A DNA stretch of 64,000 bases from Aurantiochytrium sp. KH105 (GCA_003116975.1 BGKB01000012.1:372001-436000), one strand, 5' to 3'; counted from the first letter of the stretch, positions 1-11,262 are shown. The notes: generated by a model not told the origin, from the sequence alone. Program-made: numbers and translations.

Positions 1-763
1 GCTCCTAAACCGCTCCGCGTTGCAGACACCTTCTTCTCATCACTCTGTGACGGCCTCCACATTCGCTACTGTATGTCTTTCTGGCCAAAGCAACGAAACT
101 CTGTCGCCCTGCACTTGCCAAGAAAGGACTTTGTTCGTTCGTCAATCGCACGGCGAAGGAGCAAGCACAACGTTGTGCGCGGGGCGGGTTACATACTAGA
201 TTGCTCCAGTGGCTTCCGACTGATCAACTGCAACCAGCAGCGGCCGCTGTGTCGTTGGAATCGCAAGGTCGTTTGCGGTTGCATCTCCATCTAGCAAATT
301 CGTTGCAGGAAAGGTCACGCGTTGCCCAATCAACCCATGTCAGCCTCGCGCTCTTTGATAACCCACGGACCCCTGTTTTTTTTTAATCGCGAGATTGGGG
401 TACTTGATGGCTCCATAGGTTCGGTTAGGTTTGCGTACCGGTTCTTTTCGTCTTTTTTCCTTTCCTTTTCCCTTTCTTTTTTGATTCATACTTGCACGGG
501 GTGGACGTCCAGACGAGGATCGGAGACTGACGCAGACGCGGCGTGGACGCGCGCAGCCGCACGACGCGGCGGCGAGGGGGATCAGTGGGGTGACAGCGCT
601 ACGGTCCCGGGCGCGCTGAGCACTGACGTGGCCGCTAGAGCGACCATCGTGCGTCTACGGACGCTGTAGGACGCTCACAAGGTGGAGCCGGTGGGGCCCG
701 AACGAAGCGCCCACGATACCAAGGCCGTCATCGCCGCGGTCCGATTGAAGCGACCTCGGCAAG
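1..763. other. Non-coding left flank / promoter region
   Basis: No reading frame here resembles a protein. There are T-rich runs around 377-390 and 445-482, then a GC-rich stretch leading to the start codon at 764. It probably holds the upstream region of the sulfotransferase-like gene. No RNA gene was seen. Confidence 0.5.
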
Positions 764-1975
764 ATGGCTAGCGGAAACGCGGCGAGCTGCACCGACAAAA
801 TGTGCGCCAAGCTGAGCATGACCCCGCCCGGTACGGAGTTCCGATACGCGAATGCGAAACACGCAAGGGAACATTGGTTTGTCAAGCTCGGTCTCCTGCT
901 CTCGTGCCTGCCGTTGCTGCTTACGATGCTGGGTGTGCAGACCGTGACTGGCGGCGTTTGGTCCCCAACTGGCAGCGAGCTGAGCGCGATATCTACAATG
1001 CCCGAGAGCTCCATCGATGACAGCACCAGAGTTCCTCGCAAATGGATGCGCAGGAAGCGCGTCAGTAATCCGGCCGGTTGCGCACTGACGCCCGTGGAGG
1101 GCGAGCGCATGCTCAAGTACGTGCGAGTCGTGGGCGAACGCAACAGTGGCGTTGACGGCGTCGTAGACTTACTTAGCAAGCTGTTTCCCAACGTAACGGT
1201 GGGATCCGGCTTCGTGCGGACCAAGTATTGGTTCCAAGACGAGCGCGAACTCGACCCGGAAATCGATCTTGAAGAAGTCCTGGTGGTGGTAGTTCTCCGT
1301 AACCCTTATGACTGGACGCTCTTGATGCAGCGCAATCCAATTTTTGCGCCCGCGCACCGAATAAAGCACGATTGGCGAAGATTCGTATCGCGCTTGTGGA
1401 CGACCAAGACGTCGATCACGGATAAGGAGCTCTCGAGCACGCCGGGAGCAAAGTGCCAAGCCAAATATCAGGCTGGGGAAGTGCGGCCATGCCGCCAGAG
1501 TAGGACTTCCTTTCTTGGATCCGAAACTAGGTCTCGGTACATGGATCCCGTGTACGAAACGAATCCAGTCACGCATCTTCCGTTGCGCAATGTTCTCGAG
1601 CTGCGCAAGTTCAAGATGCTCAATTATGCGAACATGACGCAGTGGGTCCCGCACATTTCGTATCTCAAGCTCGAAGCCCTCGATACTCTTGAAGGCGTTG
1701 CCCAGGTCCAGTCTGTGCTGTCGCGGGCCTATAATTTGGATTCCTGTGACACCGCGGACGGCGGAACCCACGCATATGTGGACCCGCAATCCAAGTTGCT
1801 TGCCTCAACCCGCGCCCAAATGACGGCGCAGTATCGTGACTACCTCACTTGCAACATTTTCTGGTCCGTGGAGAGCGCCGTCTTTGGTTATTCGGCTGCA
1901 GAGCTCTACACGTCGGATCTGTGCTCCAAAAGTCCTTATAATGTCGCTTTTAACGGCCACACCCCTTTGCCATGA
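764..1975 (+). CDS. Type II membrane protein, sulfotransferase-like
   Basis: A 403-residue protein with a single hydrophobic segment at about residues 39-61, the layout of a Golgi type II glycan-modifying enzyme. The lumenal part has GERNSG (124-129), which resembles the 5'-phosphosulfate loop of distant sulfotransferases, and RNPYDW (179-184), which resembles the 3'-phosphate (PAPS) binding strand 'LRNPyDR'. The expected reaction is sulfate transfer from PAPS to a carbohydrate or protein; the acceptor cannot be predicted. The usual Lys/Arg-Ser/Thr of the first loop is only partly kept (RNSG), so activity is uncertain. It converges on the methyltransferase gene at 2631-3461. The ATG at 764 is the first in frame and places the membrane segment correctly. 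Family-level confidence is moderate. Confidence 0.6.
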   Translation: MASGNAASCTDKMCAKLSMTPPGTEFRYANAKHAREHWFVKLGLLLSCLPLLLTMLGVQTVTGGVWSPTGSELSAISTMPESSIDDSTRVPRKWMRRKRVSNPAGCALTPVEGERMLKYVRVVGERNSGVDGVVDLLSKLFPNVTVGSGFVRTKYWFQDERELDPEIDLEEVLVVVVLRNPYDWTLLMQRNPIFAPAHRIKHDWRRFVSRLWTTKTSITDKELSSTPGAKCQAKYQAGEVRPCRQSRTSFLGSETRSRYMDPVYETNPVTHLPLRNVLELRKFKMLNYANMTQWVPHISYLKLEALDTLEGVAQVQSVLSRAYNLDSCDTADGGTHAYVDPQSKLLASTRAQMTAQYRDYLTCNIFWSVESAVFGYSAAELYTSDLCSKSPYNVAFNGHTPLP

Positions 1976-2630
1976 GACGTCTGAAAAAGAAAGGGGGACA
2001 AAGTTTTCTTCCTTCGCTACTGCACTCGCTGTCGTAGCACAAAAGAGAGAGGATGAACTTTCTTTTTTTTTTCTTTTTTTTCGCTGCTGCAACTGCGCAA
2101 TGTGGCTGATAATGAAATTGCTGTGTCTTTGTAAATTCATTGATGGGAGGTGCCAACTGATTCTAAACGAGCCTCATTGGTTCCTAGGCTTTTCTTGGGC
2201 GGAACGAACCATGGTGCACAATTTGTCTGCTAGAATGAAGGAAGTTCAACGTTTGTTTGTTTATTACGCACGACGCTGGCTTCACATCTTCCTGATACAC
2301 GTTACATGTATTGCCGTGCGTGGAGATGAAGCCTGTCCAAAACGCAAAGGCTGACCACGTCCGAAAGCGCCTCTTTTTTTTTGTTGAGACTTTCTCTTGT
2401 GCTTATTGCTGACCTCTCACGCACCCTGCGTGGCATTGATGAGGGTCTCCTTTGCGATTTAGCAAAAGGCGAGACATCAACATGAACAAGAGACGGGGAC
2501 GGCACATTCGTAGCATAAGCATCATGTTTCTGTGCGGGCTGTGCTCCAGAAGTCAGGCCTTGCTTAACGAGATTCACGGAAGTGTCCTTTTCCTCGTTCT
2601 TTTCGTCATCACTCTCTTCGTCGTCATACC
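1976..2630. other. Convergent 3' intergenic region
   Basis: It lies between the stop codons of two convergent genes. It contains an interrupted poly-T run (about 2061-2090) and the outer copy of a 71-bp-period duplication (2581-2620, repeated at 2652-2691). No supported gene. Confidence 0.55.
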
Positions 2631-2691
2631 TTACTTGTCAAGATTTGCGGAAGTGCCCTTTTCCTCGTTCTTTTCGTCATTACTCTCTTCG
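2581..2691. repeat. Tandem duplication, 71 bp period, across a gene 3' end
   Basis: Positions 2581-2620 and 2652-2691 match at 38 of 40 bases. The inner copy encodes the acidic C-terminal tail of the minus-strand methyltransferase; the outer copy lies beyond its stop. Because 71 is not a multiple of three, the outer copy falls in a different frame relative to the gene. Confidence 0.85.
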
Positions 2692-3461
2692 CTATCGCTG
2701 CCTGCAAATGGTGCGCTCCACATCGCGCCCGTGGCTTGGGCTTCTTCCTCATCTTCCTCGGCAATGGCATCGTCGAGTGAAATCTCGAAAGGAGCCAAGC
2801 CGGAAGGTTTCCAAAGGAGCAAAGGATCGGGTAGCTCGTGAGCATGGAGGACAGCAAGGGCTGCATAGCCTTCCACTTGTGCAGGACTCTGAAGGAGGTC
2901 TTGATTTACGCGGAAAATGTCGAGCAGTCGAAACGCAAGGCCCTGACGATGTGCCGCGTCGCGCAATGCACGCAGACTTGTGCCGCGAAGAAAGGAGCAG
3001 AAAATCCACACGCCATGATGTCGATCTAAAATGGTGGCTCCAGCGCGCATGAGCGCGTCGAGGTCCACATTGTAGTATAGCACCTCGGATGCGAGGACGA
3101 GATCAAAGGCTCCCCGAAGGCGCTCAAGGGCTGCGTCGTCTGCCCAGTCGAGCGAGGCGACCTCTGCAAAAGGCGCCTCGAGTTCGCGCACCTTTGCGCC
3201 CAGCTGCTCGAGCGCCGCAACGTTGACGTCTGTGAGCAAGAGACGTCGTGGGGGCTCGTACGACTCTTCGCTCGAGGTCAGGTTCGATGGCCCGGAGGTG
3301 TTTTTCTTGGCGGTCGCGCGCACGAGCGGGAGCGCTGCGGGCTGCACGCCGCATCCAAGCTCGCAGACTGCGCGGCCCGAGCAGAGAGGCGCGAGTCGGC
3401 CGGCCAAGGCCGTGGCAAGCTGCGTGAGCGACCACGCCGCAAGGCCGGTGTCATCGTCCAT
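2631..3461 (-). CDS. SAM-dependent methyltransferase, METTL21/FAM86-like
   Basis: A 276-residue protein with a seven-beta-strand methyltransferase core. It opens with TGLAAWSLTQLA, matching the 'tG..vW..a..La' entry of the family-16 protein-lysine methyltransferases. Motif I is ELGCGVQP, with the second Gly position of the usual ELGxGxG altered; the acidic end of strand beta2 is LLTDVN; and the post-motif strand is LVLASEVLYY, equivalent to 'iiasDvvY'. The likely role is methylation of a protein lysine, substrate unknown. Insertions between motifs and a highly acidic C-terminus (about residues 240-276) are extra to the core. It shares a 220 bp promoter with the divergent hydrolase gene at 3682. 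Family assignment is fairly good; subfamily is inference. Confidence 0.7.
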   Translation of the reverse strand: MDDDTGLAAWSLTQLATALAGRLAPLCSGRAVCELGCGVQPAALPLVRATAKKNTSGPSNLTSSEESYEPPRRLLLTDVNVAALEQLGAKVRELEAPFAEVASLDWADDAALERLRGAFDLVLASEVLYYNVDLDALMRAGATILDRHHGVWIFCSFLRGTSLRALRDAAHRQGLAFRLLDIFRVNQDLLQSPAQVEGYAALAVLHAHELPDPLLLWKPSGLAPFEISLDDAIAEEDEEEAQATGAMWSAPFAGSDSEESNDEKNEEKGTSANLDK

Positions 3462-3681
3462 GGCCGTGCAAGTCGGAGTATTCCACGACTAGCCACACGC
3501 CATGCTGCCTCTGCACTTGGTTGGCCAAGCACGCTAAGAAGCGACGCCAAGCAGAAAGGACAAGCACAACAAGCCTGGGCTCAAGCGCAAGGACACGGAC
3601 AAGCTGCAGAGCAGAGCGCGAATCGGAGTTTGGGTTTGGCAAGCGGACAGGCGCGAACGGAGAGCGTTCGGAAAAGCAAGG

Positions 3682-4443
3682 ATGCTAGGCGGGGTGCTGG
3701 GCGCGCGCGTGGCGCAGAGACGATGCGGCAACATGGTGCAGCGGCGGGCGTTTTCGGAGGCGGCACGCAAGCTGATGGACCGCGTCGCGATTTCTGGAGC
3801 TCCGGTGACGCCGCTGTCCATGAACCAGTGGGTGGTCGCGTGCAAGGAGACGCGCAAGGCGGCGATCATTGACGGCGGCGCGCCCACCGCGGAAGAGTGG
3901 AAGACCTTTCAGAACTGGCTCACCGCGCAGGATTTCACGCTCGAGATGATTTTGCAGACGCACGCGCACTACGATCATGTGGCGGGCCTTGGCTTGGTGG
4001 AGGAGATCTTCGAGGACAAGATGCCGGACATGTACTTGCACTCGGATGACTTTGTCAACTACCGTGATGCGGAGAGCTCTGTGCGTAATATGGGCTTCGA
4101 GCTGCCGAAGCCATTGCCGAGCGAGTCGGTCTTCACAGATCTCAAGGATATGAAACAGGTTGCCTTGGGGTCGCTTGTCTTTGACATTTTGCACACGCCC
4201 GGCCACGCCCCTGGCCATGTCTGTTTTTACGAGCGCGACATGGAGCTTCTGATTGGCGGTGATATGATTTTTCGCGGCGCGATTGGCCGCACGGATTTGC
4301 CGCACTCTTCTCCGGACGACATGACGGCGTCGCTTCGTTTGCTGCACAAGGAGGTGAGCGACGACGCGACGATTCTGCCAGGCCACGGCGATGTCACGCA
4401 AATGGGAGCCGAGCGCGCCAACAACCCGATGCTTAGCGCATAA
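3682..4443 (+). CDS. Metallo-beta-lactamase-fold hydrolase, glyoxalase II (YcbL) type
   Basis: A 253-residue protein with all metal ligands of the hydroxyacylglutathione-hydrolase-like branch: THAHYDH at 93-99, HTPGHAPGH from His171 with His175, GGDMIF with the bridging Asp194, and LPGHG with His235. GRTDLPH and the closing NNPM resemble the short bacterial YcbL-type enzymes, which lack the long C-terminal glutathione-binding domain of classical glyoxalase II. The predicted reaction is hydrolysis of S-lactoylglutathione or another thioester. The first ~30 residues are Arg-rich and almost free of acidic residues, consistent with a mitochondrial presequence (inference). Persulfide dioxygenase (ETHE1) is a less likely alternative. 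Confidence 0.8.
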   Translation: MLGGVLGARVAQRRCGNMVQRRAFSEAARKLMDRVAISGAPVTPLSMNQWVVACKETRKAAIIDGGAPTAEEWKTFQNWLTAQDFTLEMILQTHAHYDHVAGLGLVEEIFEDKMPDMYLHSDDFVNYRDAESSVRNMGFELPKPLPSESVFTDLKDMKQVALGSLVFDILHTPGHAPGHVCFYERDMELLIGGDMIFRGAIGRTDLPHSSPDDMTASLRLLHKEVSDDATILPGHGDVTQMGAERANNPMLSA

Positions 4444-4680
4444 ATTAGTTGGCTTAGCCTCTACTACCGAGAATTCTTGGCAGCAGGCGAGCGAGAGTAC
4501 TTTGCCGTCAAAAGACTGTGCTAGCTTGCTTGCAGCATGATGAAGGTCAGTCTAGCCTTGGCCTCGTGCATGGAGGCTGGCCTAGTAGACTTACAAGTAA
4601 ACAATAAAAGGAAGGAGGCGGCAAGTGAAGCACAAGAAGTTCCCCGGTAGCTGCAGCTGCATGCTTCTAGAGCAATAGAA

Positions 4681-4718
4681 TGAATGAATGAATGAATGAA
4701 TGAATGAATGAATGAATG
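4681..4718. repeat. (GAAT)n microsatellite
   Basis: About nine tandem GAAT units, 240 bp after the stop of the metallo-hydrolase gene. Confidence 0.9.
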
Positions 4719-5013
4719 GCACAGTGCGCCACTGCTCGAGTGGGCCTGCTTGCGCCGAAACCGTCTAGGCCTGTAACAGGAGAAGCGACCGCCAGCAACA
4801 CCGCTGCCGATAGCGAGCGTGCAGGGCAGACTAGTGCAGGGCAGACCAGTGCAGTCCAGTGCGGCCGGCCGTGCGTTCGTATCCCTCAACTCAAGCATGG
4901 TTTTTCTCCCGGTTACTCGGCCCGTGCGGCCGTCAGAAGATGGTGTCGCTTGACGAGGACGAGCAATCGACCGATGCGTTGATCGAGTTAGCAAGAACAA
5001 GCAAAGAAAGCAC

Positions 5014-5042
5014 GCATGCATGCATGCATGTATGCATGCATC
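5014..5042. repeat. (GCAT)n microsatellite
   Basis: About seven GCAT units with one C-to-T interruption; self-complementary. Confidence 0.85.
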
Positions 5043-7340
5043 CATTCAAGCAAGAGAAGGGAGGCTTTGCGATCAGCGACGACTTCTTTCCCCGCCCCAA
5101 CCAAGATCGCTAGCCTTGAAAGCTAAACGGACGAATGGAAGCCGAGTTCTGCCATCGCTGCAAAATGTAAGAGGCGCCTGCCTGCCTCTGCCGTGATGGA
5201 GACTGCAGCTGCCGTTGATGGCTGCGACCTTTCCCTGCCCTGTGTCGTCCCTTGATGGTCGTCTGGCCACCCTTGGCGTCCTCTTCCTGATTGACTTTGC
5301 GCCATCAATCCATTTCGACGCTTGGAGCGCGATCCATTCGCATCAGGCCGCATGCACAGCGAATTCTCTCCCGCGCACGCACGTCTTGCAGGTCAAGCCG
5401 CGCCGAATCGTCCGATGAGGTGCCTGCCGGCAAGGGACTGCGACCTCGGCGAGGCCGGAATGTGCCGGCAGCAACGCCCTTCTGTGCATCCGTCCATCAT
5501 CCTCCCATCGGTCGCGAGCTCGCGTCACTCCGGCGCGCGGAAGAATTGCAGTGGAAATGTAAATACACCAAGGAGCGTGCCTGCGCGTCTTGGGTCGCAC
5601 CGCGCTTCCTGGATCTCGGCGTCCTTGGACCCGCGCGAGCCGCACCCGCCGCCACCCACTGCCACTCTCGAGTCGGCCGGGTTCGCTTGCTCGGCGTCGG
5701 GACCTCGCGCGGAGCCCGACCCGGCCAGGTTTGATCGATCGTCCAAGACATGATTTCGCTCCCGTTGATCGATTGTGTTTCTCTCCTCCCTTTCTAACCA
5801 GTTCCACAGTGCTTCTGCCAGCTAGTAGTACCATAGCTTATTCCCCCGCTCTTCCTCTGCCAAGGGACGATCGCCACCGGTATAGTCGCTGTCGCCGTCG
5901 ATCAATTCCATCCTATTCCGAAGTTCTCAGAGAGTGGAAATGATGGCGACTCCGCCGCGCGCGAGTTCTGGATCTCCCAAAGTTCGCGGGCCGAGAAAAG
6001 AAAGAGTTTTCGCGGGCAGTGGCCAGTGTGGCCAGTGAGCGGGCCGACGCACCGCCGTTCGAGGTCTGAACCGCCGGGTATTATTTATTCTTTCTTGCTT
6101 GCTTTCAAGTTCTTTCTCCTCGCCTTCTCCGCGGCGTAGGCGTACTCGCCGCGTTGGCCTGGGGCCACGCTTCGTCCGTCGACCGACCGCAAGGGCCTGT
6201 CTCGCTTCTTGCGGCGCGGGTGCGGCTAGCTTCGCGCGTGCTCGGCCTGGCCTTGATCCCGCTCGAGACCGCCGGTAGGCTAGCTGCAGTTGCTAGAAGC
6301 AGCCAATAATCATTACTACCCGCCCGGCACCGAGGGCTTCCCGGCGCCGCGGTCGCCAGGTCGCGAGGAAACCGGGGCGCGACGCGGCGCGAGCAGCGCG
6401 AGCGACGCCAGTTGCTAGCCGCGGCCGCGGCGTCGATGCGCATGTCGAAGGCGTACGCGACGCGGCCGAGGCGTACGCGCCGCGCCGCCGGCCTAGACGC
6501 AGAGCTGGCTCCGGGCTCAAGTTGGTTGACATGACAGACTTGCTCACGGTGAGTTAGTTGCGGGCGGGCGATTCGAAGTCTCGCTGCTGGCCGGCCAGGC
6601 AACACAGACGCTGTGGCGGTGCGTCCGTGGTGGAGGCCCTCCTGGCGGCCGGCTGCTGCTGGAGAGAGGAGAAGCTGCTCGCGGACTTTCGGCTGCGGCT
6701 GCACGCTCCGGCCGCGGCGGCTTGGCTTGCGATCGCTCGAGGGCGACGAAGGAGGGCCCCCCGGCGGCGCCTTCCACGTCGTTGCAGAAACCAGAATAAA
6801 GAAGGAAACAACACAAGAAAGAATCCACCGAGCAGTGAAACAAAGCGGGCAGCGGCAGTGGAAAATAAAAAGCGACAGTGAAAGCAAATAAAGGAAGATC
6901 GAAAGAAAGTAGTAGATTGAAAGAAACGGGCGGGAAGAAAGAGCGCGGGAATCTGGACCCGACGGGCGGGTCGGACGACCAGCAGGAGGCTTGGCGGATT
7001 TCCCCGGACCCGCGATTTCCCGGTTCGCGGGCGAATATTGGAGCGCGTGCGATCCGCGAAAGTCTTCCTCCCACGCGTGCGCATCACCGCCGCCCAACGC
7101 GCCCCTGCGTGCGTGCCGGCGCCGCGCCGCATCGCAGCGCATCGCAGCGAAGAGCGGTGAGGGCGGGAGGGGGAGGGAGGAGGGATCCCGCACCCGCCGC
7201 CGGAGACGCGGTGCGGCGGGTGCTGCGCGGCCGGTGCGGCCAGAGGAAGCGGTTGCAGCTGCTGCTGCTGTTGCTGGCGAGATCGATTGGCGGCCGGGTT
7301 TTGAAACCAAGAAGAAGAAGTTATGGAGTTTGATGTGAAC

Positions 7341-7372
7341 TTGAATCTGAATTTGAATTTGAATTTGAATTC
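7341..7372. repeat. (TTGAAT)n hexanucleotide array, copy 1
   Basis: About five hexamer units ending in GAATTC. The same hexamer, in the same orientation, forms a longer array at 38584-38628. Confidence 0.85.
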
Positions 7373-8229
7373 AAACGAGGAGGGAAATAAAACGTAGACG
7401 GGACGGGACGCGCGGCGGCGCAGCAAGCGGAGAGAAAGAAAGAAAGAAAGCCCTGGCGAGCGAGCGCGCATCGCCGAATCCCGCGCGCGCTGCCCTGCCT
7501 CCCGTACCGCCTCCGCCTCCGCCTCGGCCTCTGCCGCGGCCGGCCCATGTCGCGGCCGCAACAGCCAGCCAGCAGGTATCCTCCCCTCCAGCCAGGTCTC
7601 AACCGTCAGCGTCTCGCGCTTGCTCGCTTTTGCCAAGGGGAAGAGGTTCAGGAACCCTGGATCTTGCAGCGCGGCCTGCGACCATGCTCGTCCTCATCGC
7701 AAGTCTCCCGGCGCCGAGCAGCCGCCGCGCCCCGGCTCGGATACCCCTGCCGCGGCAGGCTGGGCTTGCTCAGCGCGGCACCCGAGCCGAGCCTCCGCCA
7801 CGACCCGGACGCGACCCCCTGCTGGCTGCGCATCTCTCGCGCCGCGACAGCAACACGAGTTGCACGGTGCGAGGGCCGCGCACGACAGGCGCCGAGCGAG
7901 TTGAGTCGAGTCGAGTTGGAGAGTGGACGAAGAAAGAACCCAGGAAAGCAAGGACCGCGCAGGACCGGACCGCGACCAGCCCGAGCTCGCCTTGCTCGGC
8001 GCAGTCTGTCTACTGCTACTGCTGCCGCACTCCGCGTGTGCTAGCTAGGCCCTCGAAGATTGGACTCGCTCGCTCGCGAATGCGGCGGCGTCGTGACGGA
8101 CGCTCGGGGCCCCGTCGGCCGCGCCTCGCGGGGCCCCGGCCGAGCGGAGCGATGCGCCGAGCGACCGACGCTCGAACGAACCGGCGCCGCTGGTACCTTA
8201 CGTCGTCCGAAGCCACGCCTGGCTTTCTC

Positions 8230-8231
8230 CT

Positions 8232-8287
<56 letters not shown>

Positions 8288-8582
8288 TTTTTCCTGGTCT
8301 CCTTGAACACTGTCGTATACAAAACCTTCTTCTTTTTATTTGCTTTACCTGGGTCCTCCCTCCCTCGCTCCGCCTCCCCCTCTCTCCCCCTCTGCACCGC
8401 GCTCGCGGGGTGGCAGGTAGGGCTAGGGTTAGGCCTAGCGGGGCGGTAGGGCACCAACGTGCGCCGCGCGTGCGTGCGTGCGACGTCAGAGCGGGGAGAA
8501 AGGGGGAATGCTTTCTTTTTCTTTTCTTTTCTTTTCTTTTTTCTTTTCTTTTTTTCTTTTCTTTCCTTTTCTTTTCTTTTTG
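8230..8582. repeat. Pyrimidine-rich microsatellites in the FNT upstream region
   Basis: A run of about fifteen CTTT units spans 8230-8291, and a CTTTT-rich tract spans about 8512-8582, in the same strand sense. Both lie within 550 bp of the transporter start codon and so are probably in its promoter or 5' UTR. Confidence 0.85.
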
Positions 8583-8757
8583 GTAGCAGGGAGAAAGACG
8601 GCTCGTCTGGAAAAGACGAGGCGAGACGTCGGCGGCGGCGATCAACCAAATCCTGACGCAGAGCAGACCCAGAACTCCCGAGGCGTCCAAGCAAACCAAA
8701 GGGAGAAGAAAGAAAGAAGAGGCCGAAGCAAGCAAACTAGGCAAGAAAGCAAGCACC

Positions 8758-9723
8758 ATGGCTCTCGTCTTTGAGAAGGACGGAAACCCTGGCGCGACGT
8801 CGATGCAGCAAATTGACAAGAAGGAGGACGCGCAGCAGAAGCGGTCCGTCGAGGATGTCGAGTCGCAGCGCTCCGCGGAGCCCCCTGTGGAGCTCAAGCT
8901 CAGCGCGGGCCAGCAGGCCATGGTCAACCTGAACAACACCGCGCTTACCCGTGCTGACCGCGGTGTCGTGCAGATGATGCTCTCGGCCATCCTCGCCGGC
9001 ATTATGCTTTCCTGGGGTGGTGCCCTCTACGTCGTGCTCGCCGCCGGTACCAAGGCGTACTGGTCCGAGGCGCCGGGTCTCCACTCGCTCATCTCTGCGG
9101 CTGTTTTCCCCATGGGTCTTACCGGCATTCTGCTCACCGGCAGTGATCTCCTCACCTCCAACATGATGTACGGCACTCTGCCCTTTGCCACCTTTGACCC
9201 GCGCCGCGAGAGCCCTCGCAAGCTGCTTTCCTCGTGCAAGCTGCTCGCCATCAGCTTTGTTGGCAACTTTCTCTCGTGCGCACTCATGGCCGCCTACATC
9301 AGCCCCATGGTCGTCACCTCGGACTATGCCGTCGACTTCGTCGTTGCCGTTGCCGAGAAGAAGGTCGCTGGTGGCCTCGGCATTCGCTTCGCCCGCGCCA
9401 TTGCAGCCAACTGGCTCGTCAACATTGCCGTCTTCCAGGCGGCGTGTGTCTCGTCTGCTCACGGCAAGATGATTGTTCTCTGGCTGCCCATTACTGCTTT
9501 CGTCGCCTGCGGCTTTGAGCACAGTGTCGCCAACATGTTCCTTATTCCCCTTGGTATGTACAACGGCGCTGACGTTTCCGTCGGTGACTTTCTCGGCAAG
9601 AACCTCTTTCTTGTCATGCTCGGTAACGCCATCGGCGCCGGTATTGGTGTTGGCTGGCTTCAGTGGCACGCCATGGTCCCCACCAACTACTGGGTCCTCA
9701 CGGGCCACAAGCGCAACAACTAA
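8758..9723 (+). CDS. Formate/nitrite transporter family channel (FNT)
   Basis: A 321-residue protein of the FocA/NirC family, which forms homopentamers with each protomer conducting formate, nitrite, lactate or a related monocarboxylate. After a hydrophilic, charged N-terminus (about 1-65) there are six membrane spans. Signatures include LLTSNMMYGTLP in the first broken-helix region and GFEHSVANMF with the central His255, equivalent to the pore histidine of FocA, preceded by NWLVNIAVF. Codons strongly favour C in third position (GTC, CTC, GCC, ATC) compared with neighbours, which suggests high expression (inference). Flanking non-coding tracts are unusually long (4.3 kb and 3.1 kb). Start supported by the AAGCACCATGG context. 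Substrate is not predictable from sequence. Confidence 0.92.
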   Translation: MALVFEKDGNPGATSMQQIDKKEDAQQKRSVEDVESQRSAEPPVELKLSAGQQAMVNLNNTALTRADRGVVQMMLSAILAGIMLSWGGALYVVLAAGTKAYWSEAPGLHSLISAAVFPMGLTGILLTGSDLLTSNMMYGTLPFATFDPRRESPRKLLSSCKLLAISFVGNFLSCALMAAYISPMVVTSDYAVDFVVAVAEKKVAGGLGIRFARAIAANWLVNIAVFQAACVSSAHGKMIVLWLPITAFVACGFEHSVANMFLIPLGMYNGADVSVGDFLGKNLFLVMLGNAIGAGIGVGWLQWHAMVPTNYWVLTGHKRNN

Positions 9724-11211
9724 GCAAGCAACCAGTTCTTTGCTCTATCACGTTGTTGTCGCGGCCCTGGCTTCGATTAAATCTTTCAAGCTTCGGCCCT
9801 GGACACGGATTTCATTCAGGCAAGCACACAGACACACAAGTACATTTTACTTGTTGATACTTTGGGAACGGACAAGCTTTTCTTACCAGCGCAGGGTCTT
9901 AAAACCTTTGGATGGACGCCTTCTACTCTAAGCAAGCAAAAGGCACGCTTCACCAGGGCAAGATCAGATCAGTGTATCATGTATTCGTTATCCCATCCAC
10001 CCTGCTCCTGAAACCCTGATTCCTTCCCCCCCATGGCTGCTGCCTGCGTCACCTCGTTGCACGCTCGCAGGCACGCACCGTCAAGATGATTCGAACGTTT
10101 TCCCTCTCGTATGTCCCCCGCGCCGGTCGTAGCAATCTTGCCCCCATGCTACGCTGACGCTCACCCTTTGTAAACCTTTTCTATGGCATGCAAACTTTCT
10201 TACTTTCATCTCTTCTGCGTAATTTATCCTTTTCGCTCTTTTGTCTCATACGTTTCGTCCTACATGCATAGCTTGCCTTGTATACATCGATCGCTAACGC
10301 ACCTCGCCGACATGAGACGGCACGTCCGACGCCTCCTTCCTCTATGACGCTGAGCAGGGACTCTTCTTCAGACCGACGCCACGAGGGTAAGCCTTGAGCC
10401 TGGCTGGCCGCTGACATTGGCGCCAAGACCTGGAGTAGGTTCCCAAGGCGAAAGCTACGCCGCGATGAATCCCCTCCCTCGAACTTCACGGCCGGAGCAG
10501 CCCTCTGAAATCCCCGCCAACACGAGCTCGAGACAACCGCAAACTGCGCCGCAGACGAGCTCCAGAGTCGGAATTCAGCGGCGCGAGGGACGCACGCGCT
10601 GCTGCCGCATGCCGCTGCTGCTGCTGCTGGCTGCTGCCGCATGTGATGCATGCGCAGAACCGGTGCCTGCTGGTGCTGCAGCTGCAGCTGCCAGGCCTGC
10701 TGCTTGGAGTCAACCTTGGAGATGCGACTCCTGTGTAGTCGAATTCTTTCAACTCGCTCGAGGGCAGCCAAGTCATGATGACGACCTACTGACGGTTGTT
10801 TAGCTGGTGGCTGTAACTGCAGCTGCTCGGACGCGCCTCCCGGCCGTATGTCACGGCGCGAGAGCACTGCTGTCATTAGTGGTGAGCCAGCCCTGCAGTG
10901 AGGCCAACTTCATGCGAGCGTGTGGCGGTTGACATACTTCACGGGGCACGTACTACCTTGCGGCGAGCGGCCTCTGCTGCTGCTGCGGCGGGCGGTGGAG
11001 GAACGAGAGATGAGGAGAGCCGCCTTATGTTATGTTATAAAACTTCAACGTGCTTGTGGCCACCATCATCGATCGTCGTCGCCATCCACCTTTCGTGCCT
11101 TTTTCCATTTTCATTCATGAAAAATGCAAAGTCAGGAGAGCAAAAGCCGGCGAAGTGGCGTTCTGGTCTGTTCTCCATACCGTCCCTGCTCTCCCTGCTC
11201 TCCCTGCTCCA

Positions 11212-11262
11212 GCGTCATCGCGGTGGGCAGCGTCATCCGCCCGCAGCGTCATCGGCGTCATC
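11212..11262. repeat. Cluster of four GCGTCATC motifs
   Basis: GCGTCATC occurs at 11212, 11230, 11246 and 11255, within 51 bp. Each contains CGTCA, a CRE half-site. A regulatory role is only a possibility. Confidence 0.5.

Larger units (their letters stand above)
4444..8757. other. 4.3 kb repeat-rich non-coding region upstream of the FNT gene
   Basis: Many frames are open here, but they overlap each other on both strands, are dominated by Arg, Ala, Ser and Pro, and match no family I know; high GC alone explains them. The tract carries several microsatellites, listed separately, and very GC-rich blocks (about 6110-6780 and 7080-7250). The last 500 bp is probably the promoter and 5' UTR of the transporter gene at 8758. 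No tRNA or rRNA seen. Confidence 0.5.

Noticed and set aside
6105-7636. Long overlapping minus-strand frames (up to 401 codons)
   Set aside because: Two frames open over the same DNA, extreme Arg/Pro/Ser composition and translation of microsatellites; explained by GC content.
8411-8440. Interstitial telomere-like sequence (TAGGGCTAGGGTTAGG)
   Set aside because: Only about two degenerate units; too short to claim a telomere relic.
10181-10876. 231-codon minus-strand open frame
   Set aside because: Gln/Ala/Arg-biased, no recognisable fold or family, lies in a GC-rich tract where several frames are open.
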